Counted from the first letter of the stretch, positions 42,262 to 51,952 are shown. The stretch is DNA of 64,000 nt from JAGLOK01 sp963675575 (GCA_963675575.1 OY776378.1:2356001-2420000); one strand, 5' to 3'. Notes: generated by a model not told the origin, from the letters alone. Translations and numbers: made by a program.

Positions 42262-43389
42262 ATGAATTATAAGAAAATAATAATTGCCCCTGACTCATTT
42301 AAAGGCTCACTGTCATCGGCAAAAGCCGCTCAGGCTATTAAAGCGGGCTTTGAAAAAGAGGGATTTATCGGCTGCGTTTGTGTACCGATGGCCGACGGCG
42401 GTGAAGGCACAGTCAAAGCTATGATTGCTTCAAGCGGAGGAAAAATAATTAATCTTCGGGTCCAAGGCCCTACAGATTACGAGGTTAACGCATTTTATGG
42501 AATAATGGGAGACGGAAATGCCGCAGTAATAGAAATGGCTGCGGCTTCAGGCCTCCATTTGATTAAAGACGAAAAAAATCCGCTGATTTCCACGACATAC
42601 GGCACGGGTCAGCTTATGCGCGACGCATTGGAGCGCGGATGCGGCAAAATCATAGTCGGTATCGGAGGCTCTGCAACAAATGATGGTGGGTGCGGGATGG
42701 CGCGCGCGTTGGGAGCAAGATTTCTCGACTCGGAAGGAAACGATTTGCCAGAAGGCGGAGGCGCTCTAATAAACCTCGCTAAAATAGATATGAGTAATTT
42801 TGACACCCGTTTTAACAACTTAGAAATAGAGGTTGCAAGCGATGTTACAAATCCTCTTTGCGGAAAAAACGGAGCTTCTTTTATTTATTCGCCTCAAAAG
42901 GGCGCATCACCAGATATGGTAAAGTTGCTTGATAATGCTTTGTGTAATCTTGCGGACATTATAAAGCGAGATTTAAGCAAAGATATAGTGAATTTGCCCG
43001 GAAGTGGCGCAGCCGGTGGACTGGGAGGAGGTCTTGTAGCATTTACTGGCGCAAAGCTTAAAAGCGGAGTGGACATAGTAATGGAGGCAGTGGGTTTAGA
43101 TGAACTTATTAAGGACGCCGACCTTGTGATCACAGGTGAAGGGCAAACCGACTATCAAACCACTTTCGGAAAAGTGCCTGCTGGCATTGCGGGAATCTGC
43201 AAAAAATATGGCAAGCCTTTGGTATGCCTGTCTGGTAGCATAGGTGACAATTATGACTCACTTTACGACATTGGCATAACGTCGATATTTAGCATACGCG
43301 ACGTCTCTATGAGCCTTGAATACGCCATGCAAAACGCTAGTGAGCTTTTGACAAATCTTGCTGGCCGTGTAGCTTGCATGTATAAATAA
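42262..43389 (+). CDS. glxK: Glycerate kinase (type I/II GlxK-GarK family)
   Basis: The 375-residue protein opens IIIAPDSFKGSLSSAKAAQAIKAGF, the family signature, and continues with PMADGGEGTVKAM, IEMAAASGLHLI, STTYGTGQLMRDAL, IGIGGSATNDGGCGMARALGARF, DVTNPLCGKNGASFIYSPQKGA and ITGEGQTDYQT. It phosphorylates glycerate for entry into lower glycolysis; whether 2- or 3-phosphoglycerate forms is not visible. GAGGAGA precedes the ATG. It is monocistronic with its own terminator. Confidence 0.95.
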   Translation: MNYKKIIIAPDSFKGSLSSAKAAQAIKAGFEKEGFIGCVCVPMADGGEGTVKAMIASSGGKIINLRVQGPTDYEVNAFYGIMGDGNAAVIEMAAASGLHLIKDEKNPLISTTYGTGQLMRDALERGCGKIIVGIGGSATNDGGCGMARALGARFLDSEGNDLPEGGGALINLAKIDMSNFDTRFNNLEIEVASDVTNPLCGKNGASFIYSPQKGASPDMVKLLDNALCNLADIIKRDLSKDIVNLPGSGAAGGLGGGLVAFTGAKLKSGVDIVMEAVGLDELIKDADLVITGEGQTDYQTTFGKVPAGIAGICKKYGKPLVCLSGSIGDNYDSLYDIGITSIFSIRDVSMSLEYAMQNASELLTNLAGRVACMYK

Positions 43390-43400
43390 GTCATATAATT

Positions 43401-43425
43401 AGAACGCCCTGATGGGCGTTCTTTT
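43401..43425 (+). terminator. Terminator between glycerate kinase and tdk (bidirectional)
   Basis: AGAACGCCC-tgat-GGGCGTTCT followed by TTTT, between convergent genes. Confidence 0.88.
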
Positions 43426-43445
43426 AGCTAAAAATATTTTATTAA

Positions 43446-44084
43446 TTATTTCCCTGTCATTTCATCCTTAAGTTTTATATATTCCTGAAGGCATACGGGG
43501 TGATATTCAATATGCACACTGTTATCTATCGCAACTTGCTCGCCTTCAAAAATAGGTATGCCATCAACCTTGCGAAGTATCATCGTGGCTTTTTTTGGTT
43601 TATCAGATAAGTGACATATAGCACGCGTTGTAACTTCCTCAATGTCTTGGGCAAGCGCAAAAAGATATGAGCTTCCTTCCCAAGGTTCTCCGAACGAATC
43701 GGTTTTAAGCCCGAAGCAAATAACCGGTATATCGTGATATGTTACAGCACGCGCAAGCTCCCATACATTTGCTTTGCTTAAAAATTGGGCTTCATCTATA
43801 AGAATTATTGAAATCGGCGTTCCGGATTTTTTATTCTTTTTGATTTCCTCTTCAAGCTTTTCATATAGCCAGCCCTCTTTATGGTCTATCAGAAAATCGC
43901 ACTTTCGGCTAATAAGCCCATCTTCTAAGCGAGACGATATTGAGTCTTCCTGCTTTGTGTCAACCCTAGGCTTGAGGCACAATATTTTTTTACCGTTATT
44001 ATGTTCATAATCATACGCTATCTGTAAAAGCTGAGTTGATTTCCCCGCGTTCATCACAGCAAATCTGAAATATAATTTTGCCAT
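43446..44084 (-). CDS. tdk: Thymidine kinase
   Basis: From ATG 44084 (CCGGAGG 7 nt ahead; the longer frame from 44117 is not favoured) the protein has 212 residues. It shows the type II thymidine kinase pattern: LYFRFAVMNAGKSTQLLQIAYDYE (P-loop), ILIDEAQFLSKANVWELA (Walker B), VICFGLKTDSFGEPWEGSSYLFALA. The zinc ribbon is reduced: AICHLSDKPKKA and YHPVCLQEY each keep one Cys where many family members have two. Salvage of thymidine is the expected role. Confidence 0.93.
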   Translation of the reverse strand: MAKLYFRFAVMNAGKSTQLLQIAYDYEHNNGKKILCLKPRVDTKQEDSISSRLEDGLISRKCDFLIDHKEGWLYEKLEEEIKKNKKSGTPISIILIDEAQFLSKANVWELARAVTYHDIPVICFGLKTDSFGEPWEGSSYLFALAQDIEEVTTRAICHLSDKPKKATMILRKVDGIPIFEGEQVAIDNSVHIEYHPVCLQEYIKLKDEMTGK

Positions 44085-44203
44085 ATTTTTTCCTCCGGAA
44101 ACTTTTGTCGCTGACAATCAGCCGGCACCGCGTCTTGTTTGTAATATATAATATAGCTTGTCTTATTAAACAAGCTCAAACATATTTATATTTTAATTCA
44201 GCG

Positions 44204-45460
44204 CTAGTCAAACACAATATTGTCTTTAGCTAAAATAACTGAAACAATCTCACCGACTTTATCCGCACCGCCTTTTACTTTTACTCTTATATATTCTCCC
44301 GAATATCCCTCAGAATCCGTTCCTTCAGCCTTTTCAAGCAAAACAGAGACACTTTTCCCTATCATGTTCTTTAAGTATTCCTTACGTGATTTATCCGCCT
44401 CTTTTTGCATTATTCCCGCACGCTTGATTTTTTCCTTTTTAATCACATGTCCTGTAAGCTTCTCAGCAGGTGTACCCGGTCTTATCGAAAAAGGAAAAAC
44501 GTGCACTTTCGCAAACCCTATTTCTTTTACGAAAGCAAGACTCTCTTCAAAACGAGCATCGTTCTCCCCTGCAAAGCCCACTATTATATCTGTGGAAAGC
44601 GCCGCATTCGGCATTTTCCCACGTATAAGAGATATCTCGTGCCTGTACTGTGACGTTGTGTAGTTTCGACCCATTAGTTTAAGCGTGGCGTCACATCCGC
44701 TTTGAAGCGATATGTGGAAGTGCCTGCATATCCTTTTATTTTGCGCAAGAAACTCTATAAACTCATCTGTAAAAAGTCCCGGGTCAAGCGAACCCATTCT
44801 CACACGTAAAACGCCACTATCCAACACCGCCTGCACGGCATCTTGTATTTTATATCCTGTATCCTTGCCAAATGAAGCAAGGTTTGTTCCGGTTAAAACT
44901 ATTTCCTTATATCCATTGCCAACCAAGCGCCGAGCTTCTTTTTTAATCTCGTCAATACTCCTTGAACGCGCATTACCGCGCAGTGGCGCTATAACGCAAT
45001 ATGTGCAGAAATTGTCGCAGCCCTCCTGTATTTTTATCAATGCCCGGGTAGTGTCAAACGAGCTAACAATCAGCTCTTCATAGTTTGTGTCGCTAACATC
45101 CCCAACGGCCGAAACCCTCTCACTTAAATGCTCTTGCACAAGACTTAAAGCTTCGCCGCGCCTGCTTGTTCCGATTGCGATATCTGCCCCCAAATCAAGC
45201 ACCGCCGCCGAGTCTCTCTGCGACAAGCAACCACATACAAGCACCACTGAGTTGCCACTCATTCTGGCTCGGCGTATGAATTGACGCGATTTTTTATCAG
45301 CCATAGCCGTTACAGAGCATGTGTTTATTAGATAAACATCTGCATGCTCGTCAAAGCTCACCTGTTCATACCCCGCAGCTAGAAATTGTTCCAGCATCGC
45401 CTGTGTGTCATATTGATTTGTCTTGCACCCAAGTGTATGAGCAGCAATCTTTTTAGCCAT
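44204..45460 (-). CDS. mtaB: tRNA t6A37 methylthiotransferase
   Basis: The 418-residue protein belongs to the methylthiotransferases: an N-terminal UPF0004 domain (HTLGCKTNQYDTQAM, NTCSVTAMADKKSRQFIR, VVLVCGCLSQRD with three cluster cysteines), a radical SAM domain (QEGCDNFCTYCVIAPLRGNARSR) and a TRAM-like C-terminus. The LGCKTNQYDTQ opening points to MtaB (ms2t6A at tRNA position 37) rather than MiaB or RimO. It overlaps prmA by 8 bp and is coexpressed with it. Confidence 0.94.
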   Translation of the reverse strand: MAKKIAAHTLGCKTNQYDTQAMLEQFLAAGYEQVSFDEHADVYLINTCSVTAMADKKSRQFIRRARMSGNSVVLVCGCLSQRDSAAVLDLGADIAIGTSRRGEALSLVQEHLSERVSAVGDVSDTNYEELIVSSFDTTRALIKIQEGCDNFCTYCVIAPLRGNARSRSIDEIKKEARRLVGNGYKEIVLTGTNLASFGKDTGYKIQDAVQAVLDSGVLRVRMGSLDPGLFTDEFIEFLAQNKRICRHFHISLQSGCDATLKLMGRNYTTSQYRHEISLIRGKMPNAALSTDIIVGFAGENDARFEESLAFVKEIGFAKVHVFPFSIRPGTPAEKLTGHVIKKEKIKRAGIMQKEADKSRKEYLKNMIGKSVSVLLEKAEGTDSEGYSGEYIRVKVKGGADKVGEIVSVILAKDNIVFD

Positions 45461-46385
45461 TTTTTACCGCCGCGAACGCATGCCACTCGCCCATCTTTTT
45501 ATTGTCTAAAATTTGAAAACCTGCACGTTCAATGGCTTTACGAGTTTCGTCCGAACGCTCTTTTATAATTCCAGATGAAATAAATACGCCACCATTCTCC
45601 AACATATCGTATGCGTCTTTTGAAAAAGGAACTATAATGTCGGCTATAATGTTTGCGATTATCATCTTGGCTTTTTTTGTTTCGCCAATAAGCAAATCGC
45701 CTGTTTTCGTTTCTATTTTATGTTCAAGCTTGTTTAACTCGATATTATGGCGCGCAACATCCGCCGCCACCGAATCACGGTCAATAGCCACGGCAGAATC
45801 TCCCCCAAGCTTAATAGCCGCCACAGCCAATATTCCCGTGCCGCATCCAACGTCATATATGAACGAGTCCTGCTCAATGTAGCTTTCTATAAGCTCCATA
45901 CACATATATGTCGTTTCGTGTGTTCCGTTGCCAAAAGCCATTCCGGGATCAAGTATTATCTCCTGACGACTTGTTTTCTTTGGTTTCTCCCAATATGGCC
46001 GCACATACAGCTTTTCTCCCACGTCAAATGGCTTATAATATTTTTCCCACTCATATTTCCAGTCGTTATCATCAACAATATGCCACTCAAACGAAAGTGT
46101 CCCCAGGTCAAAGTCAGCAAAGTCTGTAAGGGCCGCGATTTTTCCCTCTAACTTTTTCATCATGTCTTTTTCGTCTTCACCAAAATATGCCTTAACCGTA
46201 ACATAATCAGGCAGCTGGGCAATCTTTTCTTCATCAACATAATCCCACTGGCCTTTGACGTTGTCATCTGCGAAATCAGCTTTATCTTCTATAACACAAC
46301 CCTGCGCGCCAAACGCGTCATAAACCGCAGACACCATTTCCGCGCCTGCTGTAGTTGTCTTTGTTATTACTTCAATGAATTTCAT
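45453..46385 (-). CDS. prmA: Ribosomal protein L11 methyltransferase
   Basis: The 310-residue protein has the PrmA layout: an N-terminal substrate-binding domain (MKFIEVITKTTTAGAEMVSAVYDAFG), DWKYEWEKYYKPFDVGEKLYVRPYW, then ILDPGMAFGNGTHETTYMC and the SAM-binding FIYDVGCGTGILAVAAIKLG, NIIADIIVPFSKDAY and FISSGIIKERSDETR. It sits upstream of mtaB; in many Firmicutes prmA follows the dnaJ heat-shock operon, and dnaJ is indeed 1.8 kb away on the same strand here, with two extra genes between. Confidence 0.96.
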   Translation of the reverse strand: MKFIEVITKTTTAGAEMVSAVYDAFGAQGCVIEDKADFADDNVKGQWDYVDEEKIAQLPDYVTVKAYFGEDEKDMMKKLEGKIAALTDFADFDLGTLSFEWHIVDDNDWKYEWEKYYKPFDVGEKLYVRPYWEKPKKTSRQEIILDPGMAFGNGTHETTYMCMELIESYIEQDSFIYDVGCGTGILAVAAIKLGGDSAVAIDRDSVAADVARHNIELNKLEHKIETKTGDLLIGETKKAKMIIANIIADIIVPFSKDAYDMLENGGVFISSGIIKERSDETRKAIERAGFQILDNKKMGEWHAFAAVKNG

Positions 46386-46403
46386 ATATCCTCTTCCAAT
46401 ATT

Positions 46404-47009
46404 TTATAGATAGCTTATCTTAGGTGCTTTATTTTCAGCTATGCCGTTTAAGATGAATTCATCCAAAAAATTAATCGTTATGCCAAAAATAAGTGTGAGC
46501 GTATCTATATCCTTAATAACGCCCGTCATATAATAATGTATTTCGTACTCACCTTCAATATTTTTTGTTTCTTTCTTTCCTTTTGCTTTTTTTACAAAGA
46601 AATTCACACGCTTTAAAGCATTAAGCATTTCTTTGAGCTTTTCATTTTGAAATATTTTTTTTACCAAATCTTCGGTACTGCATCTTACAGTAAATTCTTC
46701 ATCAAAATTATTGTCCCCCGTTTTCGCGCTTTTTTTTCCAAAAAAATTAGCAATTTTCGTTAAAAAACTCGTTCTAAATACTCTGAAAATTATTTCCCTG
46801 TTGCCAGAATAAACCGAACGAACTCTTGTATATGTTGCAGAGCCATTGCCTGTCGACACTGTGTAGGTATCCAATATTACTTCCCAATTTTTATAAGAGA
46901 GTCTCACCTTGGGTCCACCTTTAAATGCACCGTTATCAATAACCTCCGCTCCTATGCTTTCGGCGAATTTTCCCCAAGTTTCTTTTTTGCTAGGCCCTAA
47001 AATACCCAT
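46404..47009 (-). CDS. Uncharacterised protein (DUF3137-like)
   Basis: From ATG 47009 (GGGGAGA 6 nt ahead; the frame opens at 47054) the 201-residue protein is soluble and basic, with WGKFAESIGAEVIDNGAFKGGPKVRLSYKNWEVILDTYTVSTGNGSATYTR and a C-terminal NGIAENKAPKIS. The pattern recalls proteins that carry a DUF3137-type domain, but I could not assign a function. It lies 18 nt before prmA on the same strand and may be cotranscribed. Confidence 0.6.
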   Translation of the reverse strand: MGILGPSKKETWGKFAESIGAEVIDNGAFKGGPKVRLSYKNWEVILDTYTVSTGNGSATYTRVRSVYSGNREIIFRVFRTSFLTKIANFFGKKSAKTGDNNFDEEFTVRCSTEDLVKKIFQNEKLKEMLNALKRVNFFVKKAKGKKETKNIEGEYEIHYYMTGVIKDIDTLTLIFGITINFLDEFILNGIAENKAPKISYL

Positions 47010-47155
47010 ATTCGTCTCCCCTTTTTTCATTTGATTTAATTTTACTACATTCAAAGATTTGGTTCAACAAATGATAAAACAGCCACCAATTTATAAGCAG
47101 CTGTTTTTTTTCAAATATAAGAATTTATCCATACTAAAACCAAAGGTATTTTTAC

Positions 47156-47608
47156 TTAAATACTGACTTTCTTGTAGCCATATTCATCAATATATGATAT
47201 TTCACTAAATTTATGTTCAGCCGCATTTTTAAATATCATTTTTGACAAAATATCATCCTTGCAATATACTTCAAAAAAAGTGCCCGCGGAAACCAGCAAA
47301 ACAAGATCACAATCGCTATTTATAAATTCATCAAAGTTCGCAATTTCCACTATACGCGAGCCTTGGGGAAAGGCTTTTATCTCCGCAAACATTGCGTAAT
47401 ATTTATTAAGCTTGATTTTCCTAACAAATTCAATTCCATTGTATACTCTATTGTTAAATAATGGCACGGCTATACCCTGTTGATTTTCAGTGTATACTTC
47501 CTCACTGTCAACACGCCAAAAATATTTGTTGAAATTTATCATTTGAACAGCATCATATAAGAGGCTGCCAACTTCATCAGGAACTCTAAAAGAAACTCCT
47601 CGAACCAT
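47156..47608 (-). CDS. Uncharacterised protein, DUF2691-like
   Basis: The 150-residue protein begins MVRGVSFRVPDEVGSLLYDAV and contains IKAFPQGSRIVEIANFDEFINSDCDLVLLVSAGTFFEVYCKD, which resembles DUF2691 proteins of Bacillota. No catalytic residues can be named. The gene stands alone in an AT-rich stretch with about 100 nt on one side and 535 nt on the other. Confidence 0.62.
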   Translation of the reverse strand: MVRGVSFRVPDEVGSLLYDAVQMINFNKYFWRVDSEEVYTENQQGIAVPLFNNRVYNGIEFVRKIKLNKYYAMFAEIKAFPQGSRIVEIANFDEFINSDCDLVLLVSAGTFFEVYCKDDILSKMIFKNAAEHKFSEISYIDEYGYKKVSI

Positions 47609-48144
47609 ATATCCTACCCATTATCCCTTTTATTACTAATTAATTATTATAAATACTGATATTGATATTGCCCCTTTAGCAAACAAATCTCCGCCGATTG
47701 TTAACAAGCGGCGGTAATATTTCACCATTTTTAATATATAAACATAAATTGAGCTCTTCAAACATTATTAGTATACGATTGCATATATTGGTAATTCCAC
47801 GTTTAATCTGAAAGTATTTAGAATTAAATTTTTTGTCTAACTAACAATTTGCTATTAACTTTATATTTTATTGTTTGCAGCGTTCAATACTGCCTATGCG
47901 CTGTCCAACAGGGCATAGCAATATACTTATTCATAATGGACAGCATCACCATAAAATTCAAGTAATTATTGAAATAAATCGCTGTGATTTTGTTCATATC
48001 CACATTAAAATGCTATCATAGAAAAAAGCGCCCCTGTTAAATACCTGTAGGACGCCGTAAAATTGATTATTTACTTGAGAGATAAGATATTTGACCATAG
48101 CTCAAATTATATTTTGGTAAAATCTCACCATATTAAGTTCTAAA
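47609..48144. other. Intergenic stretch without recognisable gene
   Basis: This AT-rich 536-bp gap carries no frame with coding character on either strand. Short imperfect inverted repeats are present (CCGCCG ... CGGCGG near 47690-47715 and GCGCC ... GGACGCC near 48030-48055), but none has a convincing T-run. It could hold an unrecognised small RNA or decayed sequence. Confidence 0.4.
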
Positions 48145-49269
48145 TTAAGCCGTAAGGTCCTTATAACTCTTAACTTCCTTATAGTTTTTACCATCTGAAA
48201 GTTTTTCAAGATCCTCAAGCAATTGTTTTTGCTTTTTCGAAAGCTTCTTTGGCACTTCCACATTAAGTTTTATGTAAAGATCACCATGGCGACTGGAATT
48301 TAAGTGCTGAATTCCCTTTCCTTTAAGCCTTAAAACAGTGCCCGGCTGTGTTCCTTCCGGAACAGAATACTTTGCTTTGCCCTTTAATAACGGCGCTTCA
48401 AGCTCAACACCCAAAGCCGCCTGTGAAAGCGTAATGGGTACCTCGAGTATCAAATCATATCCGTCGCGTTTAAAGAATTTATGAGCCTCTACTGTTACAC
48501 GAATGTAAAGATCTCCCGATGGTCCGCCATTGATACCGGCTTCACCTTCACCTCGAAGGGGTATTTGCTGCCCCGTAGAAATACCTGCCGGAATATTGAC
48601 AGAAAGATTCCTTCTCTTTTGCTCTTTTCCTGTTCCGCCGCAATAGCCACAGCGTACTTTAATTTTCTTTCCCGTTCCCTGACAAACGGAACACGGCCTT
48701 GTCGTTTGAACGCGGCCCAACAACGTTTGCTGAACAACATTCACCTGACCTGCTCCTTTGCACTCAGAGCACGTTTCCATCTCGGTGCCGTCTTTTGCCC
48801 CCGTTCCGTGGCAATGATTACAATTTTCAGTTCGAGAGATATTTATTTCTTTTTTCACGCCGAATGCAGCTTCGTCAAATGTAATCTTAATATCATATCG
48901 AAGGTTTGCGCCCTGCTGGGGAGCATTTCTTCTGCGTGATGAACTTCCGCCAAACCCACCGCCGCCAAAAAAACTTTCAAATATATCTTCAAATCCGCCA
49001 AACCCTGTGCCGCCAAACCCTGCACCGCCGCCGAATCCTTGTTGACTTGCAGCGTGTCCAAATCTGTCATACTGGGATCGCTTCGTGCTGTCGGAAAGCA
49101 CTTCATATGCTTCACTCGCCTCTTTGAACTTTGTTTCAGCCTCGTTGTCGTGCTTATTTACATCAGGATGATATTTTTTAGCAAGCTTTCGATACGCTGA
49201 CTTTATCTCATCATCACCCGCGTCCCGACTTACTCCCAGCACTTCATAATAATCTCTTTTATCTGCCAC
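48145..49269 (-). CDS. dnaJ: Chaperone DnaJ (Hsp40)
   Basis: The 374-residue protein has a J domain (DYYEVLGVSRDAGDDEIKSAYRKLAKKYHPDVN, HPD motif at 33-35), a Gly/Phe-rich linker (QGFGGGAGFGGTGFGGFED), four zinc-finger repeats (CNHCHGTG, CSECKGAG, CSVCQGTG, CGYCGGTG) and the C-terminal substrate-binding domain. It stimulates DnaK. It is the last gene of the heat-shock operon. Confidence 0.98.
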   Translation of the reverse strand: MADKRDYYEVLGVSRDAGDDEIKSAYRKLAKKYHPDVNKHDNEAETKFKEASEAYEVLSDSTKRSQYDRFGHAASQQGFGGGAGFGGTGFGGFEDIFESFFGGGGFGGSSSRRRNAPQQGANLRYDIKITFDEAAFGVKKEINISRTENCNHCHGTGAKDGTEMETCSECKGAGQVNVVQQTLLGRVQTTRPCSVCQGTGKKIKVRCGYCGGTGKEQKRRNLSVNIPAGISTGQQIPLRGEGEAGINGGPSGDLYIRVTVEAHKFFKRDGYDLILEVPITLSQAALGVELEAPLLKGKAKYSVPEGTQPGTVLRLKGKGIQHLNSSRHGDLYIKLNVEVPKKLSKKQKQLLEDLEKLSDGKNYKEVKSYKDLTA

Positions 49270-49321
49270 TTTAAAGACTCCGTTTTTTATTTGATTTTTT
49301 GATTTTTACTCGTAATATTTG

Positions 49322-49378
49322 CGAGAGTGCTCTCGGCAAACAGCATAGAGCGTAGGTTGATATAATATCAACCTACGC
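49322..49378 (-). other. Paired hairpins in the dnaK-dnaJ intergenic region
   Basis: Two inverted repeats lie side by side: CGAGAG-tg-CTCTCG (49322-49335) and a 13-bp stem beginning GCGTAGGTTGATA with a 3-nt loop (49350-49378). Neither is followed by a T-run on the minus strand, so they look like mRNA stabilising, attenuating or processing structures inside the operon rather than a full terminator. Confidence 0.6.
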
Positions 49379-49400
49379 AATGTGTTTTTATATTGCTATG

Positions 49401-51254
49401 TTACTCGTCATCAACGACTTCATAATCCGCATCGACAACATCATCATCAGCTGCGCCGCCATTCTGCTGGCCCGCTCCCGGATCCGCACTCTGAGCCCCC
49501 TGAGCCTGCTGGGCTTGAGCTGCCTGCTCCTGATACACTCTGCCGAAGACCTCCTGTGATACGGTTGAAAGCTTCTCGGTAGCAGCTTTTATAGCATCCA
49601 AATCGTCTCCGTCTTTAATGGCTCTAAGTGCATCAATTTCCGGCTGAATTTTTGCTTTGTCGTCATCTGTTATATTAGCTTCCATATCATTCATAGCTTT
49701 TTCAGTGGTATATACCATCTGATCGGCAGTGTTTTTAATTTCAACGGATTCTTTTAGCTTCTTATCAGCTTCCGCATACTCCTCGGCCTCACGCATTGCT
49801 TTATCAATATCGTCATCAGACAGATTGGATGAAGCTGTGATTACAACTTTTTGCTCATTTCCCGTTCCTAAATCTTTTGCCGAAACATGAACTATGCCGT
49901 TTGCATCAATGTCGAATGTAACTTCGATTTGCGGCACTCCGCGAGGTGCGGGTGCGATTCCTGAAAGTTGGAATCTTCCCAAAGTTTTATTGCCCGATGC
50001 CATTTCGCGCTCGCCTTGAAGCACATGAACATCAACTGATGGCTGGCTGTCTGCAGCGGTCGAGAATATCTGGCTTTTTCTAGTCGGAATTGTAGTGTTG
50101 CGCTCAATAAGCTTTGTAAATACGCCGCCCAAAGTTTCAATACCCAATGAAAGCGGTGTTACATCAAGCAGCAAAACATCTTTGACATCGCCGCCCAATA
50201 CGCCGCCCTGTATAGCCGCGCCTACAGCTACGCATTCGTCTGGATTTATTCCTTTATAAGGATCTTTGCCCGTGATTCGTTTAACAGCGTCTTGTACAGC
50301 AGGTATACGTGTTGAGCCTCCGACAAGGATAATTCTGTCAACCTGCGAAGCGTTAAGCCCGGCGTCTTCGAGCGCCTTTTTGGTAGGTCCTACTGTCTTT
50401 TCTACTAATTCAGATGTAAGTTCGTTAAACTTCGCACGCGTTAGAGTCAAGTCCAAGTGTTTTGGGCCGGATGCGTCCGCCGTAATAAACGGAAGATTTA
50501 CGCTTGTCTGCATTACTCCTGAAAGCTCAACTTTCGCCTTTTCAGCCGCTTCCTTTAAGCGCTGAAGCGCCATGCGGTCGGCTGTAAGGTCAATACCGTT
50601 GCTCTTTTTAAATTCGGCAGCCATCCAGTCAATTATCTTTTGGTCGAAGTCGTCTCCGCCAAGCCTGTTGTTTCCGTTGGTTGCGAGCACTTCAAAAACG
50701 CCATCACCGATTTCAAGGAGAGATACGTCGAATGTTCCGCCGCCCAAGTCATAAACCAAGATCTTTTGGTTGTGTTCTTTGTCAAGTCCATAGGCCAAAG
50801 CTGCCGCCGTCGGCTCATTTATTATTCGCAAAACTTCAAGTCCTGCAATTTTGCCCGCGTCCTTTGTTGCCTGACGCTGAGAGTCGGAGAAATATGCAGG
50901 AACAGTAATAACCGCCTGGGTGACTGTTTCTCCAAGATATGCTTCTGCGTCGGTTTTAAGTTTTTGCAAAATGAACGCGGAAATTTCCTGCGGGCTGTAT
51001 TCCTGTCCGTTCGCATGCGCTTTGAAGTTTGTTCCCATTTCACGCTTGATTGAAGCTATTGTATTATCAGGGTTGGTTATAGCCTGGCGTTTTGCAACCT
51101 GGCCCACTAAACGCTCTCCTTCTTTTGTAAATCCTACAATAGACGGTGTGGTTCTGCCACCTTCTGCATTTGGTATAACCGTGGGTTCACCGCCTTCAAG
51201 CACTGCAACACACGAGTTGGTTGTTCCTAAATCGATTCCTATTATTTTAGCCAT
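49401..51254 (-). CDS. dnaK: Chaperone DnaK (Hsp70)
   Basis: The 617-residue protein starts AKIIGIDLGTTNSCVAVLEGG and shows the ATPase signatures VPAYFSDSQRQATKDAG, LVYDLGGGTFDVSLLEIG and ILVGGSTRIPAVQ, then the substrate-binding domain (DVTPLSLGIETLGGVFTKLIERNTTIPT) and an acidic Gln/Ala-rich tail ending DDDVVDADYEVVDDE. Length is slightly short, as in Firmicutes. It follows grpE by about 80 nt. Confidence 0.99.
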   Translation of the reverse strand: MAKIIGIDLGTTNSCVAVLEGGEPTVIPNAEGGRTTPSIVGFTKEGERLVGQVAKRQAITNPDNTIASIKREMGTNFKAHANGQEYSPQEISAFILQKLKTDAEAYLGETVTQAVITVPAYFSDSQRQATKDAGKIAGLEVLRIINEPTAAALAYGLDKEHNQKILVYDLGGGTFDVSLLEIGDGVFEVLATNGNNRLGGDDFDQKIIDWMAAEFKKSNGIDLTADRMALQRLKEAAEKAKVELSGVMQTSVNLPFITADASGPKHLDLTLTRAKFNELTSELVEKTVGPTKKALEDAGLNASQVDRIILVGGSTRIPAVQDAVKRITGKDPYKGINPDECVAVGAAIQGGVLGGDVKDVLLLDVTPLSLGIETLGGVFTKLIERNTTIPTRKSQIFSTAADSQPSVDVHVLQGEREMASGNKTLGRFQLSGIAPAPRGVPQIEVTFDIDANGIVHVSAKDLGTGNEQKVVITASSNLSDDDIDKAMREAEEYAEADKKLKESVEIKNTADQMVYTTEKAMNDMEANITDDDKAKIQPEIDALRAIKDGDDLDAIKAATEKLSTVSQEVFGRVYQEQAAQAQQAQGAQSADPGAGQQNGGAADDDVVDADYEVVDDE

Positions 51255-51335
51255 TTATTTTGCCTCCAAATATATTTATGAATTTTCATTTGTTAACTTA
51301 ATCATTACTTATTAATTTAAATAATGTTTTTTACT

Positions 51336-51911
51336 CTACTTCGCAACTTTAACCATAGAATGGCGGATAATCTTTCCCCGGAGAGAATATCCTTTTTGGA
51401 AAACCTCCATCACAATGTCTTGGGGGTAATCTTCATCAGCTTCACCCTGCATCACTGCGTGGTGAAGATTCGGATCAAAAACTTCGCCTTCAGCTTTGAT
51501 TTCTTCCAAGCCCAGACCTTCCAACACTCCGAGCATCTGTGAAAATATCATCTCCACGCCCTCTTTAATGGACGCTGTATGTTCATGATCATCTGCAGCG
51601 GCAATAGCGCGCTCCAAGTTATCAATCACCGGAAGCATTGCGTTTACCGCTTCCCTTATGCCCTCGTCAATGCTGTCCGTTCTAAGGGTTGCGTTTCTTT
51701 TTTTATAGTTATCAAACTCCGCGCGTGTTCTTTGGCAGAGCTCAACATAAGAGTTTTTTTCCGACTCGAGTTTTTTCATCATATCTTCCACAGTTTCTGC
51801 TTCGGTTTGCTGTTCGCTCTCCTGGCTATCCTGTGGCGCATCATTTTTCTCATCATCTATATTTAGGATGTTTTCTTCCTCATTTTTTTTGTTTTTCTTT
51901 TTATCTGCCAT
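51336..51911 (-). CDS. grpE: Nucleotide exchange factor GrpE
   Basis: The 191-residue protein has an acidic, disordered N-terminus, the long coiled coil (EDMMKKLESEKNSYVELCQRTRAEFDNYKKRN) and the beta-wing signature PNLHHAVMQGEADEDYPQDIVMEVFQKGYSLRGKIIRHSMVKVAK. It exchanges ADP for ATP on DnaK. It lies 41 nt after hrcA. Confidence 0.97.
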   Translation of the reverse strand: MADKKKNKKNEEENILNIDDEKNDAPQDSQESEQQTEAETVEDMMKKLESEKNSYVELCQRTRAEFDNYKKRNATLRTDSIDEGIREAVNAMLPVIDNLERAIAAADDHEHTASIKEGVEMIFSQMLGVLEGLGLEEIKAEGEVFDPNLHHAVMQGEADEDYPQDIVMEVFQKGYSLRGKIIRHSMVKVAK

Positions 51912-51952
51912 GTTTCACCTTTCTTAACTACAATCTTTTATGTTAATAATTT

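Noticed and set aside
49350..49378. Full terminator between dnaK and dnaJ
   Set aside because: The stem is strong but no T-run follows on the coding strand, and dnaJ has no clear promoter of its own.
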